Assembly: GCF_030296555.1 (NCBI RefSeq)
Contig: NZ_AP027728.1
Location: forward strand, 930,001-994,000
Length of the DNA stretch: 64,000 nucleotides
Direction of reading: 5' to 3'
Source: Microbacterium suwonense
GTDB taxonomy: Bacteria; Actinomycetota; Actinomycetes; Actinomycetales; Microbacteriaceae
A program made the position numbers and the translations under genes. Under the pieces are notes generated by a model. The model worked only from the letters and a program-made list of their open reading frames with translations. It was not told the origin of the DNA and did not search any database. Positions 8,356 through 16,784 of this stretch are shown in pieces. Each line of letters starts with the position of its first letter. Position 1 is the first letter of the stretch.

Positions 8356-10466
8356 TCAGTTCGTGCGTTCGAGCACGGCGCGAGTGCTGGCTTCTGGGCT
8401 GAGATCGATGCGGCGCAAGAGCTGGGCATTCAGCGCCACGACGATCGTCGACAGCGACATCAGAATCGCTCCGACCGACATCGGCAGCACGAACCCGACG
8501 GGGGCGAGCACACCGGCGGCAAGCGGCACCGAAATCAGGTTGTACCCGGCCGCCCACCACAGGTTCTGTTTCATCTTGCGGTAGGCAGCACGTGAGAGTT
8601 CGATCACTGAGAGCACCGAACGCGGGTCAGAGCTGGCGAGGATCACCCCTGCCGACGCGATTGCCACATCGGTGCCCGCCCCGATAGCGATACCAACATC
8701 GGCTTGCGCGAGGGCGGGGGCATCGTTGACACCGTCGCCGACCATCGCGACAGCCGTGCCTTCGTGCTGCAACTCGGCCACCTTCGCGGCCTTATCTTCG
8801 GGGCGCACGCCCGCGAACACACGGTCGATACCGAGTTCGCGAGCAACCTCCCCGCGACGGCTGCAGCGTCACCGGTGATCATCACGACCTCAACACCGAG
8901 CCGATGCAGTGCGGCGAGGGCATCGCGCGACTCCGGGCGAATCTCATCGGCGAGCTTCAGCCCGCCGATCATGATTCCGTCACGAACGACATGCAGAATG
9001 ATGGCACCTTCGGCCCGCCAGGCATCGGCTGCACCGATCTCGGGCTGCCCGGTTTCTTCCAGAAGCCGGGGCCCACCGACCCGAATCTCGTGGCCGGCCA
9101 CGGTGGCGGTGACGCCAACCGCCGGTGAAGAAGAGAACCCGGTGGCGGGTGCAAGGCTGAGGCCTCGGTCGCTCGCCGCGGCGACGATCGCTTTGGCGAG
9201 GGGGTGCTCGCTGTCGGCCTCGGCCGCGGCGGCCAGGGCCAGCAGGGCGTGCTCGTCAACATCGCCGACTGGCGCGACACCGGTGACAACCGGTTCGCCC
9301 TTGGTGAGTGTGCCCGTCTTGTCGAAGAGCACCGCGTCGACTTGGCGCATCGTCTCGAGCGCGAGCCGATCTTTCACGAGCACCCCGCCGCGAGCCGCGC
9401 GCTCGGTGGCGATGGAAACCACGAGCGGAATCGCCAAGCCGAGCGCGTGCGGGCAGGCGATCACTAGCACGGTAATGGTGCGCATCACGGCCGCATCTGG
9501 GTCGCCCACGAGCATCCAAACGATCGCGGTGATGACCGCTGCGGCGAGGGCGAACCAGAACAGCCACCCTGCAGCCCGGTCGGCGATGCGCTGCGCACGA
9601 GACGACGAGTTCTGTGCGTCGGCGACGAGTCGGTTGATGCCGGCAAGTGTCGTGTCGTCTCCGATGGCGGTGACTCTGACCCGCAGCCCCGAATCGGTCG
9701 CGACCGTGCCGGCGGTCACCGCATCGCCCTCGCTGCGGGTCGCGGGGTGCGATTCGCCGGTGATCATCGATTCATCCATGGCCGCACGTCCGTCAACAAT
9801 CATGCCGTCGGCCGGCACACTGCCGCCCGGGCGCACGATCACGAGATCATCAACGCGCAACTCCGCCGGGCTCACCGTGACGGCCGTTTCACCCTCGACC
9901 CGCTCGGCTTCGTCGGGCAAAAGCGCCGCGAGGGAGTCGAGCGCAGAAGTGGTCTGGGCGAGCGAACGCATCTCGATCCAGTGCCCGAGCAGCATAATGA
10001 CCACCAGCAGCGCGAGTTCCCACCAGAATTCGAGCTCGTGATGCAACAGCCCGAGTGTTGCGCCCCACGATGCGAGGAAGGCCACGGTGATGCCCAGGGC
10101 GATCAGCAGCATCATGCCCGGTTTGCGGGCCTTGATTTCGCTCACCGCGCCCGTCAAGAATGGGGAGCCGCCCCAGACATACATCACGGTGCCGATAACA
10201 GGTGCGATCAAGGTGGCCCAGCCTGGTACTGAATAGCCGAGGATCATGGCAAACATTGGCGAGAACGCGACGACTGGCACCGCGAGCACGAGATTCACCC
10301 AGAACAGGCGCCGAAACTGTGCCACATGATCGCCGTGGCCGCCGTGACCGCAGTGGCCCATATGGCCAGCGTGACCATCGTGATCCTCGTGCCCAGTGCG
10401 CTCATGGTGCTCGTGGCCACTGTGAGGCCCGTGGTCGTGCCCGTGGCCCGCGTGTGGCTTCGTCAT
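8356..10466 (-). CDS. copB: CopB-type P1B-3 ATPase with CPH motif, frame interrupted
   Basis: When one base is restored this reads as a 703-residue ATPase. The N-terminus is a metal-binding tail with about sixteen histidines in the first fifty residues. Then come TGESHPATR, the membrane motif C338-P339-H340 typical of the CopB (P1B-3) group, [30 protein letters not shown] and [17 protein letters not shown]. The frame breaks in a run of four C at 8850-8853; one extra base gives the expected [16 protein letters not shown]. The ATG at 10466 begins [13 protein letters not shown]; the longer open frame upstream belongs to a copA remnant. Family members export copper, often Cu(II) or silver. csoR follows. 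Confidence 0.88.
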
Positions 10467-10504
10467 GGGCGTCTTCTCTCGGCTGGGCGACCGGGCCCGG
10501 TGTG

Positions 10505-10694
10505 CTAGGCAGCCTGCTTGGTGATGGACGTGAAGCCGCGCAGACGCAGGCTGTTGCCAACGACGAAGACGCTCGAGAACGCCATCGCCGGCGAGCATTG
10601 GGTTGAGCATACCGAACGCTGCGACCGGAATCGCTGCCACGTTATAGGCGAACGCCCAAGACAGGTTCGTCTTGATGGTGCCGAGCGTCTTGCG
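10505..10694 (-). pseudogene. CopA-type ATPase, C-terminal remnant
   Basis: The minus strand reads RKTLGTIKTNLSWAFAYN, then VAAIPVAAFGMLNPMLAG, the last membrane-helix region of CopA-type Cu(I) ATPases; after a frame change near 10588 it continues as MAFSSVFVVGNSLRLRGF and ends ITKQAA with a TAG at 10505-10507. Only about 60 residues survive and a TGA lies just upstream, so the gene is broken. It sits 38 bp before the copB start on the same strand, which suggests that copA-copB-csoR once formed one operon whose first gene was lost when the island's right part was rearranged. Confidence 0.75.
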
Positions 10695-10827
10695 TCAGAG
10701 TCGGATCACATCGACAGCGCTCCGCAGATCGCCGCGCTACTGCCTTTACTCACCGACCTTCAAGCAGTTCGTCTTCCGACCCAGACTTGTAGAGCGAATG
10801 GCAGAAGCTGTTGAGAAGTACCAAGCG
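10695..10827. other. Unassigned spacer at the copA break
   Basis: Between the broken copA tail and the end of the orphan HTH gene lie 133 bp in which I see no coding pattern on either strand, no clear repeat and no promoter. It is probably the scar of a deletion or insertion. Confidence 0.4.
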
Positions 10828-11286
10828 CTACTTTGCCGTGCGCCGGTCGAAAAAGGTTCGGTCAAAGTCTGACGGGTTGCAGAGGAGATCGAGTGCCGTC
10901 GCACTGGCGGCGTGACTAGAACTGTCACCTATCCGTGCAGCACTCCCCACCGCCTCTGCGGCTTCCTCGATTGTGAGCCCTTGCTGACGGCGCACGACTT
11001 TGTTTCGGGTGAGGTGCTTCGAGACCGTCGCGCGGTGCACACCATACTTCTGAGCCAGGTATCCGACACTGAGGCCAGCGAGGTAGTCGTCGACCAAGCG
11101 GTCTACTTCAGCGGGGGTGAGAAAGGTTTGAGGTTTCCCAATCCTCCTGACGCAGGGCCCTCTCACGTCTTGAATGGGAGCGCTACCGACCCGCTGCGAT
11201 ACACGGTATACGCCTCGTTTCCAGCGAGAAATCAACGATTTCAGCTTCGGGGTGGGGCTTGAGAACTGTCTACGTAGGGACCCCAA
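10828..11286 (-). CDS. Orphan helix-turn-helix protein, recombinase-type
   Basis: An open frame of 152 codons (TTG at the far end; true start uncertain). Residues about 52-105 form two helix-turn-helix units of the kind found at the C-terminus of invertases and resolvases: LTPAEVDRLVDDYLAGLSVG followed by YLAQKYGVHRATVSKHLTRN, then RRQQGLTIEEAAEAV. After that the sequence loses similarity (SAARIGDSSSHAAS), so the end may be out of frame or truncated. No catalytic serine domain is present. Proteins like this occur as free-standing genes next to mobile elements in actinobacteria; its function is unknown. It stands at the right edge of the island. Confidence 0.6.
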   Translation of the reverse strand: MGSLRRQFSSPTPKLKSLISRWKRGVYRVSQRVGSAPIQDVRGPCVRRIGKPQTFLTPAEVDRLVDDYLAGLSVGYLAQKYGVHRATVSKHLTRNKVVRRQQGLTIEEAAEAVGSAARIGDSSSHAASATALDLLCNPSDFDRTFFDRRTAK

Positions 11287-11287
11287 C

Positions 11288-11319
11288 GAAGCCCCAGGGT
11301 TCTCATGCCCTGGGGCTTC
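11288..11319. terminator. Strong hairpin with no upstream gene
   Basis: GAAGCCCCAGGG (11288-11299), an 8-base loop, and CCCTGGGGCTTC (11308-11319) form a perfect 12-bp stem, followed on the plus strand by a pyrimidine-rich CTCCTTCCC. It looks like a factor-independent terminator, but no gene reads into it: the neighbours point away on both sides. It may be what is left of the terminator of a gene displaced when the island arrived. Confidence 0.6.
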
Positions 11320-11402
11320 CTCCTTCCCTCGACAGAGCCCGCCCGGATGCGCGAAGACGCCTGGATGCGCCGCGACCCGCAGAGGCTGGATAGCATCGAA
11401 TC

Positions 11403-12252
11403 ATGCCTTCGCACGTCCGCCCTGCCACCGCCTCCGACCTGGAGGCGCTGTCCGGCATCGAGACCGCGGCGGACGTGCTGTTCGAGCCGCTGTTCGGGCC
11501 GACCGACTGGGGCACTCCCCTCCGGTACGGAGCGGCTGAAGAAGCCGGGCTTCATCCTGGTCACGGCCGAGCAGGAGAACGGGCCGGCCATCGGCTTCAT
11601 CCACGTCATCGAGCACGACGAGGGCGCCCACATCGAACAGCTGTCGGTGCACCCGGGCCACGCGCGACGCGGACACGGGACAGCTCTGCTCCACGCGGCG
11701 ATCGATGAAGCAGGGCAGCACGGCGCGACGACGCTGACATTGCGCACTTACAGCGATGTGCCCTGGAACGCGCGGTTCTACGCGGCGGCGGGCTTCCGCG
11801 AGGCGGACATCCCCGACAGCGAGTTCCACCGCGAACTCTCCGCAGCCGAGCAGCGACTCGATCTCGCCCGGCACGGGCGCCGCGTGCACATGGAGCTCCA
11901 GCTGGGCATGGAGCTGGACGCCGAGACCTTCGAGAAACTCGTGGTCGATGAACTGGATCGGCTGCCCGATGACATGGTGGACGGCCTGGAGAACGTCGTG
12001 TTCGTGGTCGAGGACGCGCCGGAGAACGGTGAGGATCTCTTCGGGCTGTACGAGGGCTTCGCCCTCACCGAGCGCGGACAGTACGGGCTGGGCGAGCTCC
12101 CCGATCGCATCATCGTGTACCGGCATGCGCACCTGGCGGCCTGCCGGACCGAAGACGAGCTGCGGGACGAGATCCACACCACCCTGGTGCACGAGATCGC
12201 CCACTTCTACGGGATCGACGACGCGCAGTTGCACGAGCTGGGGTGGGCATGA
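11403..12252 (+). CDS. GNAT acetyltransferase joined to a zincin-like metallopeptidase, frame interrupted
   Basis: Residues 1-168 are a GNAT acetyltransferase (MPSHVRPATASDLEAL at the start; acetyl-CoA loop SVHPGHARRGHGTALL). Residues about 169-282 are a small zincin of the PF06262 type, with the zinc motif HEIAHFYGIDD and the tail DAQLHELGWA. The frame breaks at a C run (11517-11520): removing one C gives DWGTPSGTERLKKPG. There is no stop between the two parts; in most relatives I know of they are separate proteins, and an internal ATG at 11909 could start the peptidase alone. The end overlaps clpS by ATGA, and the zincin-clpS-DUF2017 order is usual for this group. Confidence 0.75.
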
Positions 12253-12539
12253 GCATCCCGGCATCCGTTCCCGTCGCCGACGAGCAGCTCACATCGGCTC
12301 CGCTGGTGCCGTGGCAGCTGGTCGTCTGGGACGATCCCGTCAATCTGATGAGCTACGTCGCACGGATCTTCCGCACCTACTTCGGCTACCCGGAGGAGAA
12401 GGCGACGCTCCTCATGCTGGCCGTGCACAACGAAGGCCATGCAGTCATCGCCACCGGCCCGCGCGAGACGATGGAGATGCACGCTCAGGCGATGCACGGC
12501 TTCGGGCTGTGGGCCACCGTGCGGAAGGCACCGCAGTGA
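12249..12539 (+). CDS. clpS: ATP-dependent Clp protease adaptor ClpS
   Basis: A 96-residue ClpS. The core PWQLVVWDDPVNLMSYVARIF, with the Asp-Asp-x-x-Asn N-degron pocket, and the helix MLAVHNEGHAVIATG are diagnostic. ClpS binds proteins that begin with bulky hydrophobic residues and hands them to ClpC/ClpA for degradation. The ATG at 12249 overlaps the stop of the metallopeptidase gene, and its own stop overlaps the GTG of the next gene, so three proteins are translationally coupled. Confidence 0.93.
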   Translation: MSIPASVPVADEQLTSAPLVPWQLVVWDDPVNLMSYVARIFRTYFGYPEEKATLLMLAVHNEGHAVIATGPRETMEMHAQAMHGFGLWATVRKAPQ

Positions 12540-13015
12540 GCGGCGGCGCACTGAACGTGGCCTTCGCCGAGATCGAAGGGCGGCATCTGCTCGCGGTGGT
12601 GGACGAGTTCATCACGCTGCTGGATGGCCCTCGCGACGGCGACGACGATGCACTGAACAGGCTCACGCCGAATCCTTATCCGAACGATCGCGACGCAGCC
12701 GGCGAATACCGTCGCAGCACGCGCGAGGAGCTGCTCGATCAGCGGCTGGTGGATGCGCTGGCAGTGCGCACCGCGCTGGACGGCTTCGAGGCCGAGCAGA
12801 CCGCCGATGTCGCCACCGACGTCACAGTCCCCCGCTCCGAGCTGGATGCCTGGCTGCGCACGCTCTCCGCCATCCGCCTCGTGCTCGCCTCACGACTGGG
12901 CATCGACAAGGACGACGCACATGACCCGGACGATGTGCGCTTCGGCACCTACGACTGGCTGGGTTATCGGCTGGAGCTCCTCGTGCAGTTGGCAGACCAG
13001 CACGACGCACGCTGA
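12536..13015 (+). CDS. DUF2017-family protein
   Basis: A 159-residue soluble protein starting with GTG inside the clpS stop (GTGA). The sequence pattern (residues around RLTPNPYPNDRDAAGEYRR and the C-terminal FGTYDWLGYRLELLVQ) matches the DUF2017 family, which follows clpS in most actinobacteria. It is helical and acidic with no cysteines or membrane segments. The function is not known; the fixed linkage suggests a role alongside ClpS-dependent proteolysis, but that is inference. Confidence 0.85.
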   Translation: MSGGALNVAFAEIEGRHLLAVVDEFITLLDGPRDGDDDALNRLTPNPYPNDRDAAGEYRRSTREELLDQRLVDALAVRTALDGFEAEQTADVATDVTVPRSELDAWLRTLSAIRLVLASRLGIDKDDAHDPDDVRFGTYDWLGYRLELLVQLADQHDAR

Positions 13016-13021
13016 GCTCGG

Positions 13022-13603
13022 CTACGGCGTGCGGATGGAGATGCCGGCGAGAAGGTGCGGCTCGTGCTGAGCCATATGGGCATCCTCCTGCGCCGCCCAC
13101 CTGTCCCATTGCACACGGAACCCACCGCCGTCACGCGCCAGCGCACGCGCACGGCGCGACGCGTGCGGCCCGTCCACCCACACCGTCACATCCGCCAGAG
13201 GAGCGGATGCCGGCGTCAGCGCTCCGCACCCCTCCACGATGAGTCCCAGTGCCGGGTCCACTGCATGGGCCTCCGCCTCTTCACCGCGCTCCCAGTCCCA
13301 CCGGCGCCAGATGCCGAGCCGGCCGCGGCCATGCGGAACCAGCACCGCCTCCCGGGCTGTCTGCGCGCCGCGCTCGAGCCCGTCCCAGCCGGGATAGATC
13401 GAATCCAGCGCGAGCAACTGCACCGGGGTCCGCAGCGGCCAGCCGCGGATCAGGCGTTCTGCAAGGCTGCTCTTGCCTGCGCCGCTGCGCCCGTCGATGA
13501 CGACGACGGGGTTCGACGCCGCCACACCGAGCACCGCCGCACAGATGCGACTGGTGGCGTCCGTGAGGGCAGAGTCGAGCGGATCGCTACTTCTTGAGTG
13601 CAC
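13022..13603 (-). CDS. P-loop nucleoside/uridine-kinase-like protein
   Basis: A 193-residue P-loop protein. Walker A is GRSGAGKSSLAERL near residue 38, followed by the LLALDSIYPGWDGL segment that resembles the substrate-binding Asp region of uridine kinases, and VDPALGLIVEGCGALTP as the Walker-B-like strand. The C-terminus is basic and carries a lid-like RARALARDGG. It probably phosphorylates a small molecule; the substrate is unknown. It overlaps the end of the GerW-like gene upstream by 17 bases, so the two are likely co-transcribed. Confidence 0.75.
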   Translation of the reverse strand: MHSRSSDPLDSALTDATSRICAAVLGVAASNPVVVIDGRSGAGKSSLAERLIRGWPLRTPVQLLALDSIYPGWDGLERGAQTAREAVLVPHGRGRLGIWRRWDWERGEEAEAHAVDPALGLIVEGCGALTPASAPLADVTVWVDGPHASRRARALARDGGGFRVQWDRWAAQEDAHMAQHEPHLLAGISIRTP

Positions 13604-13910
13604 GGATGACGCGACTCAGCGCCCGCCCCGTGACGCACACGAACGGAACCGCGACGGCCAGCAGCGCGACGATGTTGGGCTCGAACCGCAGCCCTTCCTC
13701 GCGTCGAACATAGACGCCGACCGGGATGGAGACCCCTCCGCCACCGCCGCCGCCGTTATCGTCCTGATCGGTGCCGCCGCCGCCGAAGCCCGCCCAGGTC
13801 AGCGCCACCGGAGTGATGCTCACCCCGTCGACGTCCTGCGGCTCACCGTAGGCGCTCTTCACGCCGAAGGATGCGACCTGCTTGCCCAGTTCCAGTGCGA
13901 TGTTCGGCAT
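13587..13910 (-). CDS. GerW/YtfJ-family protein
   Basis: A 107-residue protein of the GerW (Spore_YtfJ) family: VKSAYGEPQDVDGVSITPVA, then a glycine-rich loop (residues about 43-60, GFGGGG and a run of seven glycines), then VSIPVGVYVRREEGLRF and a C-terminal hydrophobic segment. In Bacillus the family is linked to spore coat and germination; in non-sporing actinobacteria it is widespread with no known role. The C-terminal helix (NIVALLAVAVPFVCVTG) could anchor it to the membrane. Confidence 0.75.
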   Translation of the reverse strand: MPNIALELGKQVASFGVKSAYGEPQDVDGVSITPVALTWAGFGGGGTDQDDNGGGGGGGVSIPVGVYVRREEGLRFEPNIVALLAVAVPFVCVTGRALSRVIRALKK

Positions 13911-13948
13911 CCTCCAACGCTAGCCCAGGTTACGGACGTCTGCGACAC

Positions 13949-15205
13949 TCACTCACGCCCGAAAGGCCGGGGTGCGTCGGATGCCGTACGCTCCGCGCCG
14001 CGCCCGACGTGTCGTGCGCGGGTGATCATGCCCACCCCGAATCTTGCCCGTGCGTCATCGAGCGTGCCCTCCAGCCGACGCTGCTCTTCGTCGTCATCCC
14101 ACAGAGCCAGTGCGCCGCCCCCGCTCTCACCGAGCTTCTCGGCGCGCACACCCACCAGACGCACCGGATCACGGCGCTCCAGCTGATCGAACAGCGCCAC
14201 GGCGGTCTCGCCGATGCGCTGGCCGACCTCGGTCGGCTCGGTGAGTGAGACCGTACGGCTGACCGTGGAGAAGTCGGCGAAGCGAATCTTGATGGCGACA
14301 GCCCCGGCACGCCAGCCGGCCGACCGCAGCCGCGCACCGACCCGGTCTCCCAGGCGCAGCAGCTCCGAGCGCAGCACGTCGGCATCGGTGATGTCGCGGT
14401 CGAAGGTCTCCTCATGGCCGAGGCTCTTCTCGACCCGCTCCGTCTCGACAGGGCGCGCGTCCTCACCGTGCGCAAGCTGCTGCATCCGCTGTGCCAGTGC
14501 GGGCCCGACGGCCCGCGACAGCGACTCGAACGGGGTCTCGCGCACGTCACGGATGAGTCGGATCCCGCGGCGTTCGAGCGCCTCCACGGCTTTCGGGCCC
14601 ACTCCCCACATCGCGCCGACCGGTCGGGGGTCGAGGAACTCCTGCGTGCGCGCCGCCGGCACGATCAGCATGCCATCGGGTTTGGAGATGGTCGACGCCA
14701 TCTTCGCGATGTGCTTGGTGGCCGCGACGCCCACGCTGCAGGTGATGCCGACCTCGTCATGCACGCGCCGGCGCAGCAGCACGGCGATCTGACCCGGTGT
14801 TCCCCACAGCCGCCGCACACCGCGCACATCGAGGAACGCCTCGTCGATCGAGAGCTGTTCGACGAGCGGGGTCACGCTATGGAAGATCTCCATCACTGCG
14901 GAGGATGCCGCCCGGTACTTCGTGAAGTCGGGCGGCACCACGCGGGCATGTGGGCACAGCCGGAGAGCCTGGGAGACCGGCATCGCGCTGCGCACGCCGA
15001 ACCGACGCGCCTCATAGGATGCGCTGGAGACCACCGATCGGCCATCCGGGGCGCCGATGATCAGCGGAAGCCCGCGCAGCGAAGGGTCGTGCAGCACCTC
15101 CACGGAGGCGTAGAACGCATCCATGTCGACATGCAGGATCCCGGTGCCGGTGTCATCGGCATCCTCGGACGAGACGAGGCGTCCCGATCCGTCTCCGCGT
15201 CCCAT
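13949..15205 (-). CDS. dinB: DNA polymerase IV
   Basis: A 418-residue Y-family translesion polymerase. The metal-binding catalytic motifs are HVDMDAFYASVEVL near the N-terminus and SIDEAFLDVRG in the palm. The helix-hairpin-helix thumb (GVGPKAVEALERRGIRLIRDV) and the little-finger region (RSAGWRAGAVAIKIRFADF) follow. No beta-clamp motif is obvious at the Arg-rich end. The ATG at 15205 gives a short acidic leader before GILHVDMD; a longer open frame upstream has no support. It reads in the same direction as gatCAB, 64 bp behind gatB. It copies damaged DNA with low fidelity. Confidence 0.93.
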   Translation of the reverse strand: MGRGDGSGRLVSSEDADDTGTGILHVDMDAFYASVEVLHDPSLRGLPLIIGAPDGRSVVSSASYEARRFGVRSAMPVSQALRLCPHARVVPPDFTKYRAASSAVMEIFHSVTPLVEQLSIDEAFLDVRGVRRLWGTPGQIAVLLRRRVHDEVGITCSVGVAATKHIAKMASTISKPDGMLIVPAARTQEFLDPRPVGAMWGVGPKAVEALERRGIRLIRDVRETPFESLSRAVGPALAQRMQQLAHGEDARPVETERVEKSLGHEETFDRDITDADVLRSELLRLGDRVGARLRSAGWRAGAVAIKIRFADFSTVSRTVSLTEPTEVGQRIGETAVALFDQLERRDPVRLVGVRAEKLGESGGGALALWDDDEEQRRLEGTLDDARARFGVGMITRARHVGRGAERTASDAPRPFGRE

Positions 15206-15269
15206 GGCACCATTCTCCCCGCAGCCTCCGACACCAGCGCCCACGGACACGGCCGCCGGCGGCGGCCGG

Positions 15270-16784
15270 TTACTGTGCTGCGCGCTCCAGAATCAGCTCG
15301 CGCACGCGCGCGGCGTCAGCCTGGCCCTTCATCGCCTTCATTACCGCACCGATGATCGCGCCGGCCGCCTGTACCTTGCCATCCTTGATCTTCGCCATCA
15401 CATCCGGCTGCGCGGTGAGCGCCTCATCGATCGCCGCGATCAACGCACCGTCGTCCGAGACGACCGCCAGGCCCCGGGCATCCACAACCTGCTGCGGCGT
15501 GCCCTCCCCGGCGATGACGCCATCGAGCACCTGCCGGGCGAGCTTGTCGGTGAGCGTGCCGTCATCCACCAGCTGCTGCAGTACGGCGACGTTCTCGGGG
15601 CTGATCAGCTCCGTCGCCTCGCGCTCGGCAGCATTGGCGACGCGGGTGATCTCGCCCGTCCACCACTTGCGCGCCGCCGCAGGCGAGGTGCCGGCCGCGA
15701 TCGTCGCTTCGACGACGTCCACGAGCCCGCCGTTGCGCACGTCCTGATACTCCAGGTCGGTGAAGCCCCACTCCGCCTTCAGCCGACGACGCCGTGCGAT
15801 CGGCTGCTCGGGAAGCGCCGCACGCAGCTCTTCGACCAGCTCGCGCGACGGCTGCACGGGCAGCAGGTCAGGTTCGGGGAAGTAGCGATAGTCGTCGGCA
15901 TCCGACTTCGGCCGCCCCGGTGAGGTCGTGCCGGAGTCCTCGTGCCAGTGGCGGGTCTCCTGCGTGATGGTGCCCCCGTCAGCGAGGATCTGCGCCTGAC
16001 GCTGGATCTCGTACTTGACCGCACGCTCGACGGAGCGCATCGAGTTGACGTTCTTCGTCTCGGTGCGGGTGCCCAGCTTCTCCTGACCGCGCGGTCGCAG
16101 CGACACGTTCGCATCGCAGCGCAGGTTGCCGCGCTCCAGGCGCGCCTCGGAGATGCCCAGGCCGCGGACGATGTCGCGGATCGCCGCGATGTACGCCTTG
16201 GCGTACTCGGGTGCGCGGTGCTCGGCGCCGAAGATCGGCTTGGTCACGATCTCGACCAGCGGCACGCCTGCCCGGTTGTAGTCCACGAGCGAGTACTCCG
16301 CGCCCTGGATGCGGCCGGTGGAGCCGCCCATGTGGGTGAGCTTTCCGGCATCCTCCTCCATGTGCGCGCGCTCGACGGGGATGGTCACGAGCGTGCCGTC
16401 CTCCAGCTCGACCTCGACGGATCCCTCGAACGCGATCGGCTCGTCATACTGCGAGATCTGGTAGTTCTTGCCCAGATCGGGGTAGAAGTAGTTCTTGCGC
16501 GCGAAGCGGCATGACTCCGCAATCGAGCATCCCAGCGCCAGGCCCAGGCTGATCGAGGAGCGCACCGCCGTCGCGTTGACGACGGGCAGCGAACCGGGAA
16601 GCCCCAGATCGACGGGGGCGATCAGCGTGTTCGGCTCAGCGCCGTGGAACTCCTCATTGGCGGGATTGGGTGCGTCGGAGAACATCTTGGTGCGGGTGTT
16701 CAGCTCGACGTGCACCTCGAAGCCGAGCACCGGCTCGAACAGCTCCAGCGCCTTGTCGTAGTCCATCAGCTTTGCGGCGGCCAT
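15270..16784 (-). CDS. gatB: Asp-tRNA(Asn)/Glu-tRNA(Gln) amidotransferase subunit B
   Basis: A 504-residue GatB. The kinase-like N-terminal part has [20 protein letters not shown] and the signature [14 protein letters not shown] block ([22 protein letters not shown]). The C-terminal YqeY-like tail domain ends in [11 protein letters not shown]. GatB activates Glu-tRNA(Gln) or Asp-tRNA(Asn) by phosphorylation and accepts ammonia from GatA. The ATG at 16784 overlaps the gatA stop (ATGA), which makes the start firm. Confidence 0.96.
   Translation of the reverse strand: MAAAKLMDYDKALELFEPVLGFEVHVELNTRTKMFSDAPNPANEEFHGAEPNTLIAPVDLGLPGSLPVVNATAVRSSISLGLALGCSIAESCRFARKNYFYPDLGKNYQISQYDEPIAFEGSVEVELEDGTLVTIPVERAHMEEDAGKLTHMGGSTGRIQGAEYSLVDYNRAGVPLVEIVTKPIFGAEHRAPEYAKAYIAAIRDIVRGLGISEARLERGNLRCDANVSLRPRGQEKLGTRTETKNVNSMRSVERAVKYEIQRQAQILADGGTITQETRHWHEDSGTTSPGRPKSDADDYRYFPEPDLLPVQPSRELVEELRAALPEQPIARRRRLKAEWGFTDLEYQDVRNGGLVDVVEATIAAGTSPAAARKWWTGEITRVANAAEREATELISPENVAVLQQLVDDGTLTDKLARQVLDGVIAGEGTPQQVVDARGLAVVSDDGALIAAIDEALTAQPDVMAKIKDGKVQAAGAIIGAVMKAMKGQADAARVRELILERAAQ

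Noticed and set aside
8356-8820. A separate small ATPase-like gene
   Set aside because: It is the C-terminal part of copB in a shifted frame; motifs continue exactly across the break.
10466-10640. A 58-residue N-terminal extension of CopB
   Set aside because: This part is the shifted tail of a copA remnant; the His-rich CopB start at 10466 is typical.
522-10694. The metal island as a composite transposon
   Set aside because: Only one IS fragment is found at the left; no matching IS copy or inverted end is visible at the right.
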